A DNA stretch of 64,000 bases from positions 17,663,036-17,727,035 of the forward strand of contig JAJLRJ010000005.1 of the NCBI GenBank assembly GCA_024195265.1, written 5' to 3'. Below the pieces are notes generated by a model. That model searched no databases. It was given only the letters and a program-made list of their open reading frames with translations, and had not been told where the DNA came from. The translations under genes were made by a program, and so were the position numbers. This DNA comes from Dendrophyllia cribrosa. Taxonomy: Eukaryota; Cnidaria; Anthozoa; Scleractinia; Dendrophylliidae. This document shows, in pieces, positions 1 to 12,339 of this stretch; the stretch's first letter is position 1; each line of letters begins with the position of its first letter.

Positions 1-224
1 GTAACATCAAACTCCTCCCATATAAAGTAAACGGAAGTCTATTTGGAGGGGCTGAAAAGGTTGCCTAGTGCAATCGGTGGGTATATCCATACTATATCAT
101 TTACAAGTATAACACTTTCCACTGATTTATCTTAACAAAATAAGATATTATTATTACACTATCAAACTGGATATAACGAAAAGCAGTTACATATATATTG
201 AGAAGAATTTGTCTTTTTTTGTAG

Positions 225-2408
225 ACAAAACTGCAGAGCCAAAGTATCCTAAACGACATACCCCTGGCCACGTAGTTTTCAAGAAGACAGGAGTAGAAGT
301 GTTGTCTTCTGCTTGTAGCTGCAAAGCCATTGACATACAAGTGCCATGTGATTTGGCGTTGCAAGCTTTAGATGCCTCTGAGTCGGCAGACTCTAATCTT
401 CTAGAAGAGGAGGAAGTGTTACTGAGCCCAGCAATAAAGCTAATGTCAAGTACACGGCCGAATGGAATGCTTGAAGTTCGCATACCTCATGGTGCAAACA
501 TGGTTTTATCGTGCCAAAAATGGAATATCATCCTGAAAGAGTTGCTACACAATAAATGGGTTGCCATAAGAGGGACCGAGGGACAAGGAATAAAAAACTT
601 TGTCCCTAAAACCAACCATGCGACGTTTGACACAGATCATCTCTCAACATTTGCAATTGTTGGGAAGTATGATCATTCTTCGTTGTCAGTGTTTAAAAGA
701 ATGAAGGTTGCAGCATTCTGTAATGATACCAAAGTTGGAGAAGACCTTGTGATACGGCTTTATTGTTTTGATGATTGTGAATGGTCATTTGAGGTACGTT
801 ATGCATTTCCAAGCTTTAGTGAGCTGCTGCATTGAAGAAACGTTTTTCGTTCAGAACGTTTTCATAAGTGAAGAGTTTGGACTTGTGGAATTTTCTGTCA
901 TTATTAACCATGATCTAGTTAGTCAGAAATAATGATATAAGCAATTAGTTTAACTGTTGCCAAACGCTTGTCACATTTTTTTTTATAGAAGATAATGGCA
1001 AAGGAACAGAAAGAAGGTGGAAAGCTTGTGTCATCAATTGAATCACTGAACTTCTCTGCTAACAGTGACGATGATGTAGAGATAACTGTAAGAGATGTTG
1101 CAGGCTGGCAGCTAGACCAGGATTCTCCAAAGGTGTTATAAACTTGAATAGCTCTCTAATGAACATTGCCTTTTAGGAATTTTACTTCCTGACTAACTGG
1201 AAGCTACAATCTCAGCCATTAATCGTTGGAACAGGAACGTTTTAATTTTGTGAAGGGCTGGAGGTGAAAAATTGTTGCATGTGTTCCAACATTATTGTTT
1301 TAGGTTGTCCATAACTGGTGTCCTGTGATCTTTCCGCGATGTCATCAAGGAGCCAAGTTCAATAATGGCGATCTTCATTTATCAGAGATCTTTGATGGTG
1401 TTGATATCCACGGTTGAGTGTAAAAGGAAATTATACCCCACACCCACATATATTGGTAACAAATTACATTTGTATCTTCCGGGATCAGTACTCGTCCTTG
1501 TTTCTGTTCATGTGTTAACATTGCATTTACATATATTAATATTTCAATGGCTGAAGTTGCTTGATCACATCATTTGCAGCAAGTCTTTTTTTTTACAGCA
1601 ATAAAATTCAGTGTCACCCCAAATTTCACTTTTTTGATGTTCCAAATGAAAATGTTGCCCATCTTGTTGATCATTCTGGTATGACAGACGTTTTTAAACG
1701 ACAAATTCCACCAGAAATCAACCATAGTCTATAATATGTACTCGACCTTTGCAATTTATGTGTAATACAATTAAGTACTACTAATACACTCATGTACTAG
1801 ACCTTTAGAACTTTATATATCTCTTTGTTTACATGCAGAAACTCAGTCACGAATCTTTGAAGAACTCATTCGATGTCATCCCCCAATGTGATCTGCTGTT
1901 TCATCCTACTCGTAAGATAGCCAATATTGGATTCTTTGTTGCAATGACTTTAACTCAGCAGTCATTGGGGGAAACTGTGCTGTATGCTAGTGTTACACTG
2001 AAAAAGGTATTTGTGTATCACGTGGTTCACGTTTGAAGGGTCTATATCACCTATTTTTAGTATCACTTTAAAAGCCAATACATAGTCCAGTTTATTGGAC
2101 AATGGTCCAGTTCTGTTTAATGCACTGAAACTATACGTTTCTCTGGATGATGATGGACTAGCAGAGATATGAATTGCAACTTGAACAAAATAGCCCATTT
2201 TTTCAAGTTAATTGTCTTAAAAAATCGATAAACTGTTTATGGTTTGTTCTGCCTTCGAAAATTCTCTTGATATCTTCCTCTTGGTGTCAGAAACATTTCT
2301 TGAACGAGAAAATATACTTTTAATTTTTTTTGTACCTGCTTTGCTAACTGAGTTTTCCTAATTCAGGATCCATCTTGGGCAGTGGATTTGAAGAAAGTCC
2401 AGTCATAA
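225..2408 (+). CDS. Gene 1: ZU5-UPA protein lacking a death domain (5' part outside window)
   Basis: Four exons can be placed: 225-793, 989-1132, 1839-2006 and 2367-2408 (TAA at 2406-2408). Phases agree (first exon enters in phase 1, the rest join in phase 0) and every border matches the homologous exons of gene 2 at 16282-20104. The first exon holds a ZU5-type beta domain (LLSPAIKLMS, LEVRIPHGA, LSTFAIVGKY) and the start of a UPA domain (RLYCFDDCEWSFE); exons 2 and 3 continue the UPA. In UNC5 this module packs against a following death domain. Here the last exon opens with the same Asp-Pro as gene 2 exon 6 but stops after 13 residues, and I found no death domain before the next gene. The 5' exons, presumably a receptor ectodomain, lie left of the window. 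ZU5-UPA identity is firm at the family level; the short C-terminus could be a natural tail or a degraded gene. Confidence 0.72.
2041..2330 (+). repeat. Dispersed repeat, copy 1 (mate at 28096-28370)
   Basis: This stretch and 28096-28370 share an ordered series of similar blocks: a tract containing AATGGTCCAGTTT, then GATTGCAACTTGAA or a close variant, then TTATGGTTTGTTCT followed by CTTGATAT. Both copies are intronic or 3' of TNFR/ZU5-type genes on the plus strand. No coding potential or terminal repeat was found. It could be an old interspersed element or remnant intron homology between genes of the cluster. Confidence 0.5.
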
Positions 2409-4283
2409 TTGTAGGAATGGCATGCTTGATTGCTTAATTGTTTTGAGTTTTTTCATCATCCTCCAGCCCCTGAATACTTAGAACCTTCGGGGACCTGAAG
2501 ATTGGTAGTACATGTAAACATAAGCTAACATATAGTTTGTCCACGCTCTTCATACTAAGAATGGGTTTCTGTATTAATTTTGTTTTAGATGTTTGTGGCG
2601 AGAATTTGGTGAAAGCATAACCAGTAGGAAAAATGGAATCAGGAAACAACGAAAGCACATGCAAGCAAATATTTATTTTATATAGTAAGGTTAGCATTTT
2701 ACAGGTCAACTTTTTTTTAAAGCAATTTTAATTGAAGGGTTTCAGTATGAATCCTTATGTATGGATAATAAAAATGTTAGACTTGAAAATTTTAGTACAA
2801 GAATACATATAATATAATAGCAAAGGATCATTATGATATTTTGTAAACATTGCATCTTGCGTGCCAAAAACGATAAATTTAAGGCAAACTGCAACCTATT
2901 TTCTTTGAGGTTCCTGAAGCAGTTTAAACAGATAGGAAAACTCGATTCCAATTGTGATCCAGTTGCAAGGGGTGTCAAAGGCTTAGACCAGAAACATCAG
3001 CATATCTGTTAGAGTGATTTTACTGAGACCGTGAAACAGTATCTACCAATTAATCAAAATTAGCGAAAATTAGCAAAAAATAAACAAAAGAAAACAATAG
3101 AATTAATGTCTAATAGTGCCTACTAGTTCCTACTAGCTTAAAGAAAATTACTGTAAAATTCATACACATAGTTTTCATTGTTCAGCATCATTGTATAGCT
3201 GTTGATCAAAACTGCTATTGTAACATTTTTAAACCCAACAATAAAATTTCCAAGCACAAGAATCAGCCATGTTTCATCGGTTTTATTAACGTAATTATTT
3301 CAATAGTTCTTCAGATTTTAATGTGTTGTATCATTGTCTTGCAAACAGCTTCACAACGAGATGAATCCTTGTCTGTGATTGGACTAAGGCTGTTGAACGA
3401 TTTATAAAGTACCTCTCTTGATTGTTTCAAAACAGCACTTTAGGAAACTTCAACAGAGTACATTTCATTTTATTTCGGTTTTTCCCCTTATTTTTTTAGT
3501 TTGTAAAAAGCAGTGAGAAATTATGTAGACTGTACGATACGCAGTTTAGGACCGTTTTTTATATTAAATACCGTGAATGTCATTGTTTTAGTAAAACTTG
3601 CATTCCTTCGATGTAATTTTTATCAAATAACCCATGTTTATCGCACTACTTTTGACAACAAATGACTGTATGTTCAATTTTGATTCACGGTTCTGTGAGA
3701 TCACTGAGGAAGAAGACTATTAAATCCCCTTTTTATTAGTAACACAATTAAATACATTCAATTCACTTTTTTTATAACTTTTTAATATAGCTATAGGTGT
3801 ATTTTTGTATAGTATATTGAAGTACTAGTTAGATTAGTTATTTTTTTTTGTTTTATAACTTAAATTGTATTTTAACTTAATTGTCGAGCGTTTTTTACAT
3901 GAGCCTCTGGCTCGGGAGATTGGGTAACCACTCCCTACGTTTATCGACTTTAAATAAATTATTACTAAATTATTACTATTACTACAATTTGGTAAACTAA
4001 CCAACAGTTAACAAGGTGAGATATGAAACCAACAGCTTCATATTCAAAGGACACTTACAGATACACATTTTATGTGGAGGTCTTTTTTTAGGAGAGTGAA
4101 AGTTGGCCATTTCCTGCTGAAGGAAAATGTATTACATAACTTTTCTATATATTAAATTGCCTCAACAAAAGCCTAATTTCCTTGCACATCTAAACTACCA
4201 TATTTTTAAAATATCTTAATGAAGAAAACAAATGATCACATAACTTTTAATAGCTTTTACATGCACATGTACATTTAAAAAAA

Positions 4284-4314
<31 letters not shown>

Positions 4315-4696
4315 CTCTAGATAGCATTTAATATACATTGAAGTGATTTTTCATGCATGGGAAGAGTAATAAGATTGAATTAATTACTTCAAAATCTATT
4401 TCACAGGATAAAAAAATACCTCTACCTATCTAGAATAATGCTCCTTTACGAAATCATGTAAAAACGTTGATAAATATTTTTAAAAATGTTCTCTTTGGTA
4501 AAGAAATCAAAGGCTGCTAACAACCAACCCGTGAATAAGAAATGCTAACGCGTAACGCAATATTGCGGTAAGCTTATGTTTTCACACTGAGACAGTTCAA
4601 TGTTTTTTTTTTAGTTAAACTTAAGGATTTTCGACGAACGCAAAAAAAAAACATGCATCGATCACTTATTCATAATGTCCAGTCCGAAGGGAAAAA

Positions 4697-4768
4697 AAAG
4701 GGTCCCGAACGTGTCTTGATCTCGTGCCTCCCGACTGCCATTCCTGGTACTAAACCACTTGATCATAT
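4697..4768 (-). repeat. Possible tRNA-derived SINE head
   Basis: On the minus strand the block TGGTTTAGTACCAGG resembles an RNA polymerase III A box and, about 35 bases later, GTTCGGGACC resembles a B box; it is followed by a T-rich tract. Spacing fits a tRNA-derived SINE promoter, but the match is imperfect and no body or target duplication was identified. Confidence 0.3.
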
Positions 4769-6135
4769 GCATCGTGGAACACATACTTAAATTTTATTAT
4801 TTCAAAGTAGATACACATCAAAACGATGTTTCGGTTGAAAAATCCCTTTAGACTGATTTTAATGTTTTATTAAAGACTCCAAATGCGAAACATCTTTAAG
4901 CCTTAAAGCTTATTGTTGTTTATATTTGTTTACAACAAATTAGTTATTGTTATCGCTGGATTCATGTTGTTCTTGTTACAAGACACATTCATAACAAAGC
5001 ATTACATCACTAAGTTTACAGCTGAGTGAGGGAGTGAGTGAATTAGCCACCGTTACTGATAACCCGTTCATTACGCTTGCGCATATTCACAGGTTTAAAA
5101 TGATGTAAACTTAGCAACCTCCTGCATATCATGCATAAAGAGTGCCACAGCGTAATAGTAGATCGAGACATACATACAAACAGACATTAACTTTATTTTA
5201 GCTCGAATTTACAGAGTAGCCGGTTGGTTAATATCTTTGACAAAAAAAACATTTAAGCATCATTAATTAAAAACATACATTAAAGACATAATTTACCTCT
5301 GTGTGAAAAGTTCTTGTTACCTACTAAATTAAAATTGAGATCTATATCTATATAACTTCTCACACTTATATATACAATATATATATAACCTATTTATACA
5401 TTTTATACAAGATTTTCTTGCCTGGCTTGAAATGTCGCTGACACATTTGACATTAGCCAAGTTGATTATATACAGTGTACACTCTCTGGTTTCTTTCCAT
5501 GATGTATGTAGCACCATGCTGGTCTTAAGAACTGGGATAACCTACTGCTTGAGCAGGGCCAGTCCAAATCAAAGGACCAGATGGTTGTCTTGACAACTGC
5601 TAAAATGTATACCATTTAAGAAATGCTGTGGAAATAAACCAATTAACATTATGTTCAGGAACTACATAATTAACTGTTATTATCAGTTCCCCCATGTTGC
5701 ATGGAAAATGGCCTTAATGTACTCCTTTGTACATATTTTTAAAACATGAGTGAAATTATTTCTTGATAATGCAAAACCACTGTCATGCATGCATTGTTCA
5801 CCATGGTCAATTATGATGTTAAATTTTCTGCCTCAAAACTGAGCTATATTTAACCACTGAACAAAAACCCTATATTCAGTCATATTGTGATAAATTATGG
5901 ATTCATAATTATTTCTTGCCATTGTACTGGACTAAGCTACATATGTGGGCACAAATACTACCGTAAAAATCATAACAATACAAATATTCGCTGTATAAAT
6001 TATATTAACAATACAATAGACTGTATGCCCAGTTCAATACATGTATGAGATACACAAGTGTTGGGCCAGAACATAGTCCAGAACGTACATAGCCAACTTT
6101 GTAGTTAACTGTAAACTGTAACTGTAACTGTGACT

Positions 6136-6262
6136 GTAAATCTTTATTTAAACACGGTAAAATCATCAGGAAACCTAACCTAGCTAACCTAACTAGCCTA
6201 AACAAATTACAAAGCTAACTACAACTAATCTAAATAAACCTGTTTTTCATGAATGCCGTGTG
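6136..6262 (-). mobile_element. LINE 3' tail (5'-truncated), minus strand
   Basis: Reverse complement of the 3' tail at 19580-19706: the shared blocks include the CATGAAAAACAG(A/G)TTTA region, the repeated TTAGGTTAG-like units and the TGTTTAAATAAAGATTTA end. This is only the untranslated tail of the same non-LTR family. Confidence 0.55.
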
Positions 6263-6349
6263 TTATAGTTAACACTACATGTTGTAGGAGTATGTTAAAA
6301 TATGCTAAAAATTCCTATTGGGCAAATAGTATACTAACAGTATATTATT

Positions 6350-6391
6350 ATTATTATTATTATTATTACTTTTATTATTATTATTATTATT
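6350..6391. repeat. (ATT)n microsatellite
   Basis: Near-perfect trinucleotide run with one interruption (ACTTTT), in the 3' flank of the CARD gene. Confidence 0.85.
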
Positions 6392-6904
6392 TAACTGCAA
6401 ATAACAAAAAAAAACTTTAAAAAGTTACAACAGCCTAATTAACAGTTACAAAAGTTACAACAGCCTAATATTAATAATAAAAAGAAGTTAAAATGGAATT
6501 TCAATACCAAACTGTTTGCACTGATCAAGGTAACTGACAGCTTGAACAGATCTGGGCACCTAGGGATTGGTGCCTAACATTTCACAGCCATGGCTCCTAA
6601 GTCCCCTTGTCATTTGGATTCCTTGGAATATTTCTGTGCGTGAGCCCCATTAGCCCAATAAGCTTTAATTATATGTGGGTAGAGCAGCAGACTGTCAGCA
6701 CATAAATATAAAGCTGTTGCTGACTTGCATTGAGTGACATGCTTATCATTTATAGTCAGATGTTCACCCTACTTTAAAAGCAAATTTTACTGCATGTTTT
6801 CAAATACCATATCTTTGAAAATACTTACAAAATATTACTTAAATATAATGAAAATATAAGCTGAACATTATTTCAATGATAATGGTGTTATGAGTCAAGC
6901 TTTT

Positions 6905-9900
6905 TTACATGACAGGTCCATGGTGTCGCCTTTTCTGCAAAATTGCAGCTGCTCCTTGATTTTCTCGTTGTGCTTGCATTAGTTTGACGACAAAATCAAG
7001 GATGTTGCCTCTGGTCTGAATTGTGCACAGCAAATAAGCATTGCGGTCCCTCTTCTTAGTAATATCCCTAATCTCTTCCAAGTCACCACTGTCAAGGATT
7101 TTGTGTTGATAAAGATGCTCACAAATAGAAATTGCATCACCAATGTTGTCTAGAAGTGCGACATAACATGACTGCAATGCGTCTCTGTCCTCCTTAGGCA
7201 TGGATGTGACTGCAAAAAAGGGTACTCCTTTACAGGCATCAGCTTATTATAAAATACCCCGTAACAATATCCATGTTTTGCCAATACTGAGAAAAACAAC
7301 AGGCGCAGATAACACTGAAAAATGTTGCAGACTTCTAATAGGCAATGTATGGTGAAGATAGACACGTTTTGTCAGCAAAACTGACAAGAATTTGGGTGTC
7401 CAAAAATATTCTGATTTCTCTTTTCTGAATAGTCTTGTATCTTTACTGTCAATACGACTAATAATCCCTACTTTTTTAACTACAAACCAAACGAAAAACG
7501 GAAAATAATTTTTAGTTTCAAAGATAATATTGTTCAGATAAATAACTAATTTGAAGTATGATACAAATTGTACACACTTATATCATTAATGTAAGGTGAC
7601 ATGCCTTTGGAACCAAAAGAAATGAGCCAAAATTCTGTTAACCTTGCCCTTTGTTATGCCAGTAACCATGCCAGCATGACATCGGACATTTATATAGAAA
7701 TAGGTCAAAACCCCCTCTGTGAAGGGAATTATATGCATGAGTGTTAAACATGCAAGATCTTAGTAACCCGAGGCTGGCCTGCCTTCTTATATATTAAACA
7801 TACATGTATCAAACTTAGTGAGGCATGATCGATCTTTGATACGCCGTAGGGCAGCCCAGTAATTTGACTAATATAAACAGGCCCAAAAGTTGTCATGAAG
7901 GAACAAATAGGATGCTTACTTGTAGTGATCCTTTTATACCATTTACATAGAAAACCAGAATTCCACAAAGTATGTGGATCTGCCATTTCGTTTGGGAATT
8001 GTTGTGAGTGTAATCCATGTTTTGGGTCTTTCAATACTTTTAGCCTGCTGTGTGGTTTTGTTTTATTAAAAATGGGTGAGTGAGAAAATAAACTGAAGAT
8101 GGGAACCGTCTACGAAAAATAAATAATATAACCCTCAATTTAACACAACAATTAACTATATCTACCTGGAGTATCATGCAGCCAAGGAGACATGCTTGCT
8201 TCATAGTACTGGAATAAAACAAAATACTTATTAGCCAACACCATCTGTTGTGAACTAATCTGTTTTAATGACAATATAAGGTATTTAATACTTAGGCTTG
8301 GTATAAATTAGCTTCAAATAACATGCTAGGGTTTGATTCATAATGTTGAATTACCTTTATGAATAACTAGTATTGGCCACTTGTAGTTGTACTGATGTTC
8401 ATTTGGCTTTTTTATGCATGTAAACTGATTTGATGGAACTCCCTGCAGTGCTGCATTAGTGAAACAAGTCTTTGTGTCTGGGGTAGGGATATCTACCTGC
8501 TTTGAAGTCTTACATGAAGGATACTTGTCTTGAGGGGTAACCTTTGAGATTGGGGCATGGAATACCACTCTAGGGGCAAACCTTTAAGTTTTGGGTGGGG
8601 GATACCTGGGGTTATCATTAAGTTATGGGAGTGGATACCCTAGGGAGGGGTAAGATTTACATTTTGGGAAAATAACTATTCATAATAGAAATTTAGTTCT
8701 GTACATGTGGTACTAAATACTTAGCCAACACCATCTGTTGTGAACTAAGTGTTTTTAGTGACAATATAAGGTATCACTAAGGATTGGCATAAATTAGCTA
8801 CAAATTACATGCATTGGGTTTGATTCATAATGTTGAATTACCTTTATGAATAACTAGTATTGGCCACTTGTAGTTGTACTAATGTTCATTTGGCTTTTTT
8901 ATGCTTGTAAACTGATTTGATGGAGCTCCCAGTGCTGCATTAGTGAAAAACGTTTTTGTGTCTGGGGTAGGGATATATAGCTGCTTTGAAGTCTAACATG
9001 AAGGATACTTGTCTTGGGGATAACCTTTGGGATTGGGGCATGGAATGCCACGCTTTAGGGGCAAACCTTTAAGTTTTGGGTGGAGGATATCTGGGGTTAG
9101 CGTCAAGTTATAGGTCTGGAGTGGATACCCTAGGGGTAAGATTGTTTTGGGAAAATAACTATTCACAATGGAAATTTAGGTATGGTACTAGAGTGTCATT
9201 ATTTAAGTCTAGTAATCATAACAGTGACACTTCTGGAGACTTACAGCAATAGGAAATATTAAATGTAGATGAGAACTTTCAGACTGGAGCATTACTCTTA
9301 TGCTGTCCTCATACAGTGTGTCTTTACCACCAGTACACCTTGTAAAAATCTCCACTGAAAATCCAGCTACAATGCGTTCCTTACTCTTTAAACGGATTTC
9401 AGATACAGTCACTGTTCTCTGCAGCATATAATAAAAATATTAATAAGAATCTTATGAACACACGGATACAATTATATATTATTCCAAAACAAGGATTGGT
9501 GAGAATTTTTTTTGAAGAGAACAATGTGGCAATCTAAAGTCAGGTATTTAAAAAGAAAATGTGTTCCACATGTAGGCCTCAAAAACACTTAAATATTATG
9601 ACTGGATCAAGTACATAAATTGAAGTATTTCCAACCAGAACAAAAAATGCTCCATTTTCCATTGTTTAAATACGATGTTGATATATCTAAACGAATTAAA
9701 AAAAAAAAAACGACATGCACACTAATTTTTCTGTTGAAGATGGATTCAGACCGCCACTCGGTCTGACAGCCCTAATATTTTGATTTTGCAGATTGTAGTG
9801 TATGTGATAGCTGGGCACATTGGTTCCTGCAAAGCTAGGTTAATCTCCCAGCCAGATTGGAGGAGGCAGTTTGAGTGCCCCAAGGTGCTTGGAAGGGAGT

Positions 9901-12339
9901 GTTACCAATAAGTGCACATGGGAGGGGTGGGTAGGCTGGCAACTATAATGGCTCTTAACCATAGGGATAGATAGTAAGCAGGGGGAAATGGACCTGGTAA
10001 TTTAGCTGCAGCCCACTAAGTAGGGCAATCATCCCAAGGGAATGGGGGCAGGTGGAGTGAATTTGAGCTCAAACTGCCAGATCTGTCTATGATATCTGAG
10101 CAAATTTGAAAATGAACATGAAGCTAACTTTTTGGTTGGAAATTGAAACAATTAACCTTCTGTGGCCGAAGCAAATTAAGGGGAGGGTGGGCTTGCATCA
10201 AGAGAGTGGCCTCAGACTCAGACACTGACTGGGCTTTGTGGCCGTTGACCCCACTGGGGTGAGGCCATCAACCTAGTGGGGGTGGGGAGGGGTTAAATTG
10301 TACCACTTGGTGTTCATAAGACTTTAATTTTGCAGATCCCAGTGTACATGATAGCTGGGTACATTGGTCCCAGCTGAAATGCTGTAAATTAAGCTATGTT
10401 AGCCTCCCAGGCAAAATGGAGGGTGCCATTTCAGTGCCCCATGGGGCTGGGGAAGGGAGAGTGTTTCCAATAATTGCACAATTTGAAAGGCTGGGAAGCC
10501 TGCCTCAGGCTGAAAACTGATTGTAAATAGTATTCCATTAGAAATTAAATATTGAATTGGTTATTTTCAAAACATACCATGCATGGATCCACAATTGAGA
10601 AGTTTTGACCATCGACCACTTCAAAACTGACTTTTAGATTGCCAGCAATTTCTAAATGTCGATGAAGCAAACATTTGCCTATGGCACTGTGTTCTTCAAC
10701 CATTGGAAATTCTGTACCATGATACACAAGAGCTTCATCCTTTTTTATTTTTGGGAAAATCTACAATAAAATAATTTTAAAAATTGACAGAAGGAATAAA
10801 GATGACTTCAATAAAGAGGTCAAAACGTCTATGGCAATAAATTGCTATTGTCATGGTGACTTTTGACTGAAAGTTTGGAAAATGTACTCACCTCATTAAA
10901 TTGGTCAAAAGGAATAATGAAGAGAGCATGTTCAAGTTCATCTCTGGCAATAATTCGTCTTTTAAAGAGACAGATGTTGCAAAGGGTTGGCTGCGTAATA
11001 TCTAATAAAGAAAAAAAGGCAAACGAAATGAGCCAATGATCATATACTCAAAACTCTCAAGGGTAAAATAAATGTATATGTTAAGACATTTTGAGAAAAT
11101 TAAAAACATAACGGTATAAAGGTATAATGTTGTTATTTTTAAAAAAGAACACTTATGTTGTTGTTGTTAATAAAGGATACTAATGTTGTTAAAGAACCCT
11201 AATGTTGTTATTTTTAATAAAGAATTTTGAATAAACACTTGAAAAGGGACAAACGTCTTTCACGTTCTACAGGATATGGCGTAGGAAAACTTTCATCATC
11301 CACGTATTACAAAGGTGATAACTCTATCTATCCTTACAATTATTGCATTAGGTATTTAATTTAAAGACACTTTTGCATTATTTTGTTAATACACTTGTAA
11401 AAAAGGACAAGTGTTAATTTGAGAGACATTTGTCTACGTACCAGGACAACTTTCATCGTCCACGCAGCCCCCAATGGAAGAGTTGGCCTCCGTTTTCACG
11501 ATTCCACTTGCTAGGGAATCCCTTACATAGCAGCAGCCCTCTTGCTGGGGAGCACTGGTACGTTGAAGTGATTCTCCTTCTAAAGCCTTGGCAATCTGTT
11601 TAATTTTATCAGTAGAAATTACAGAAGCAGTTGATAAACCGACTTGTCCTTCTACACTAGCAGGCAGATCCAAACGTCCCTCCGGACCATCCGAATACCT
11701 GAAGTTTTGGACGTCGTTGTCATCTCCATTATATTGATTTCTCGGTGTTATGGGAGTAGGAGATGAAGGAATCAAGCCTCTCGTGGACGGAGTTATCGAC
11801 TGCATGAGTTCATCATGATCGGTGGAAGTTTCTGAAGAACTTGGCAAATCTTCGTGTCCTTCTAAACTTGCAGGCTGATCCAAACGTTGGAACTCCTGGC
11901 CGTCCGAATACCTTGCAAAGTGAGAGTTATAAATTCCATCAGATTGATTCGGCAGTGGTATTAGGGTAGGAGATGAAAAGATTAAGCCGCTTGTGGATGG
12001 AGTTATCGACTTCTTTAGTTCATCACGATTGGTGGAAGCTCCTACAGAACTTGGCAAATAGTCGCTTCCATCAAAACTCCCAGCCTGCTCCAAATGTTCC
12101 TCCTGAGGAACCGAGTACCAAGATTCATCAAAGTACAGTTCCTCTAGTAACAGATCTTCTTCCCTGTCATCAGAGCTACGCCGAACGTCTGAGTGGTGCG
12201 AATTGTCGTAAACTCCACCACAGTGATCTTCCAATTTTTCGGGAGTCGATGGGGACGGAATCACGGCTGTAGCTGCTTGTTCGTTGTCGTTTTTAAAGCG
12301 ACTTTCGAAGCTGTATAGCTGGCTTTCTTTGTCTTGCAT
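6905..12339 (-). CDS. CARD-containing protein with Ser/Thr-rich repeat N-terminus, six exons
   Basis: Exons on the minus strand: 12339-11442 (ATG), 11001-10892, 10760-10578, 9418-9245, 8496-8355, 7209-6905 (TAA). All borders are GT..AG and all phases agree, giving 1812 nt and 603 residues. Residues 1-299 are acidic and Ser/Thr/Pro-rich, with about three ~60-residue repeats built on DEL..SITPSTxGLIxSSPTxI. Residues ~300-505 (exons 2-5) form a mixed alpha/beta-looking region that I do not recognise; it includes a CNICLFKRR segment. The last exon encodes a CARD: LQSCYVALLDNI, LYQHKILDSGDLEEI, RGNILDFVVKLM follow the six-helix pattern seen in apoptotic and inflammatory adaptors. CARDs recruit other CARD proteins such as caspases or NLR-type sensors. 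Its position between two ZU5 genes, with its 5' end facing gene 2, suggests a role in the same signalling; that is inference. Confidence 0.72.
7210..8354 (-). other. Intron 5 of the CARD gene
   Basis: Intron between the upstream exon (8496-8355) and the CARD exon (7209-6905). A donor GTAATT follows CATAAAG and a TTTTTGCAG acceptor precedes the CARD exon. The junction completes a codon exactly (phase 1 to phase 2), so no missing exon is required. No other feature was recognised in it. Confidence 0.55.
8221..9190. repeat. Tandem duplication of ~490 bp including CARD-gene exon 5
   Basis: About 8221-8710 and 8711-9190 are diverged tandem copies: both contain AGCCAACACCATCTGTTGTG, TTGATTCATAATGTTGAATT and a run of near-identical coding sequence in between. 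The right copy lies upstream for the minus-strand gene. It carries a second version of exon 5 (about 8990-8848) in which CAG in the intact exon is TAG, an in-frame stop. Only the left copy can encode protein. Confidence 0.75.
9787..10510. repeat. Imperfect duplicated block in CARD-gene intron 3
   Basis: About 9787-9960 and 10333-10510 share TGATAGCTGGG(C/T)ACATTGG, AG(T/C)GCCCCA and GGGAAGGGAG blocks in the same order, about 545 bases apart. The DNA is G-rich on the plus strand compared with its surroundings. No function is apparent. Confidence 0.5.

Larger units (their letters stand above)
2409..6904. other. Intergenic: 3' flanks of gene 1 and the CARD gene
   Basis: Convergent intergenic region of 4.5 kb with no ORF that resembles a gene. 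It holds AT-rich sequence, a (TA)n run near 4288-4313, a tRNA-like SINE candidate near 4700-4765, a minus-strand LINE tail at 6136-6262 and an (ATT)n run at 6350-6391. The 3' UTRs of both flanking genes must lie here but their ends could not be fixed. Confidence 0.6.

Noticed and set aside
1303..1690. Possible extra exons of gene 1 (about 1303-1390 and 1610-1670)
   Set aside because: Flanking exons 989-1132 and 1839-2006 already join in phase 0 exactly as in gene 2, and these pieces have weak donors and no homologue in gene 2.
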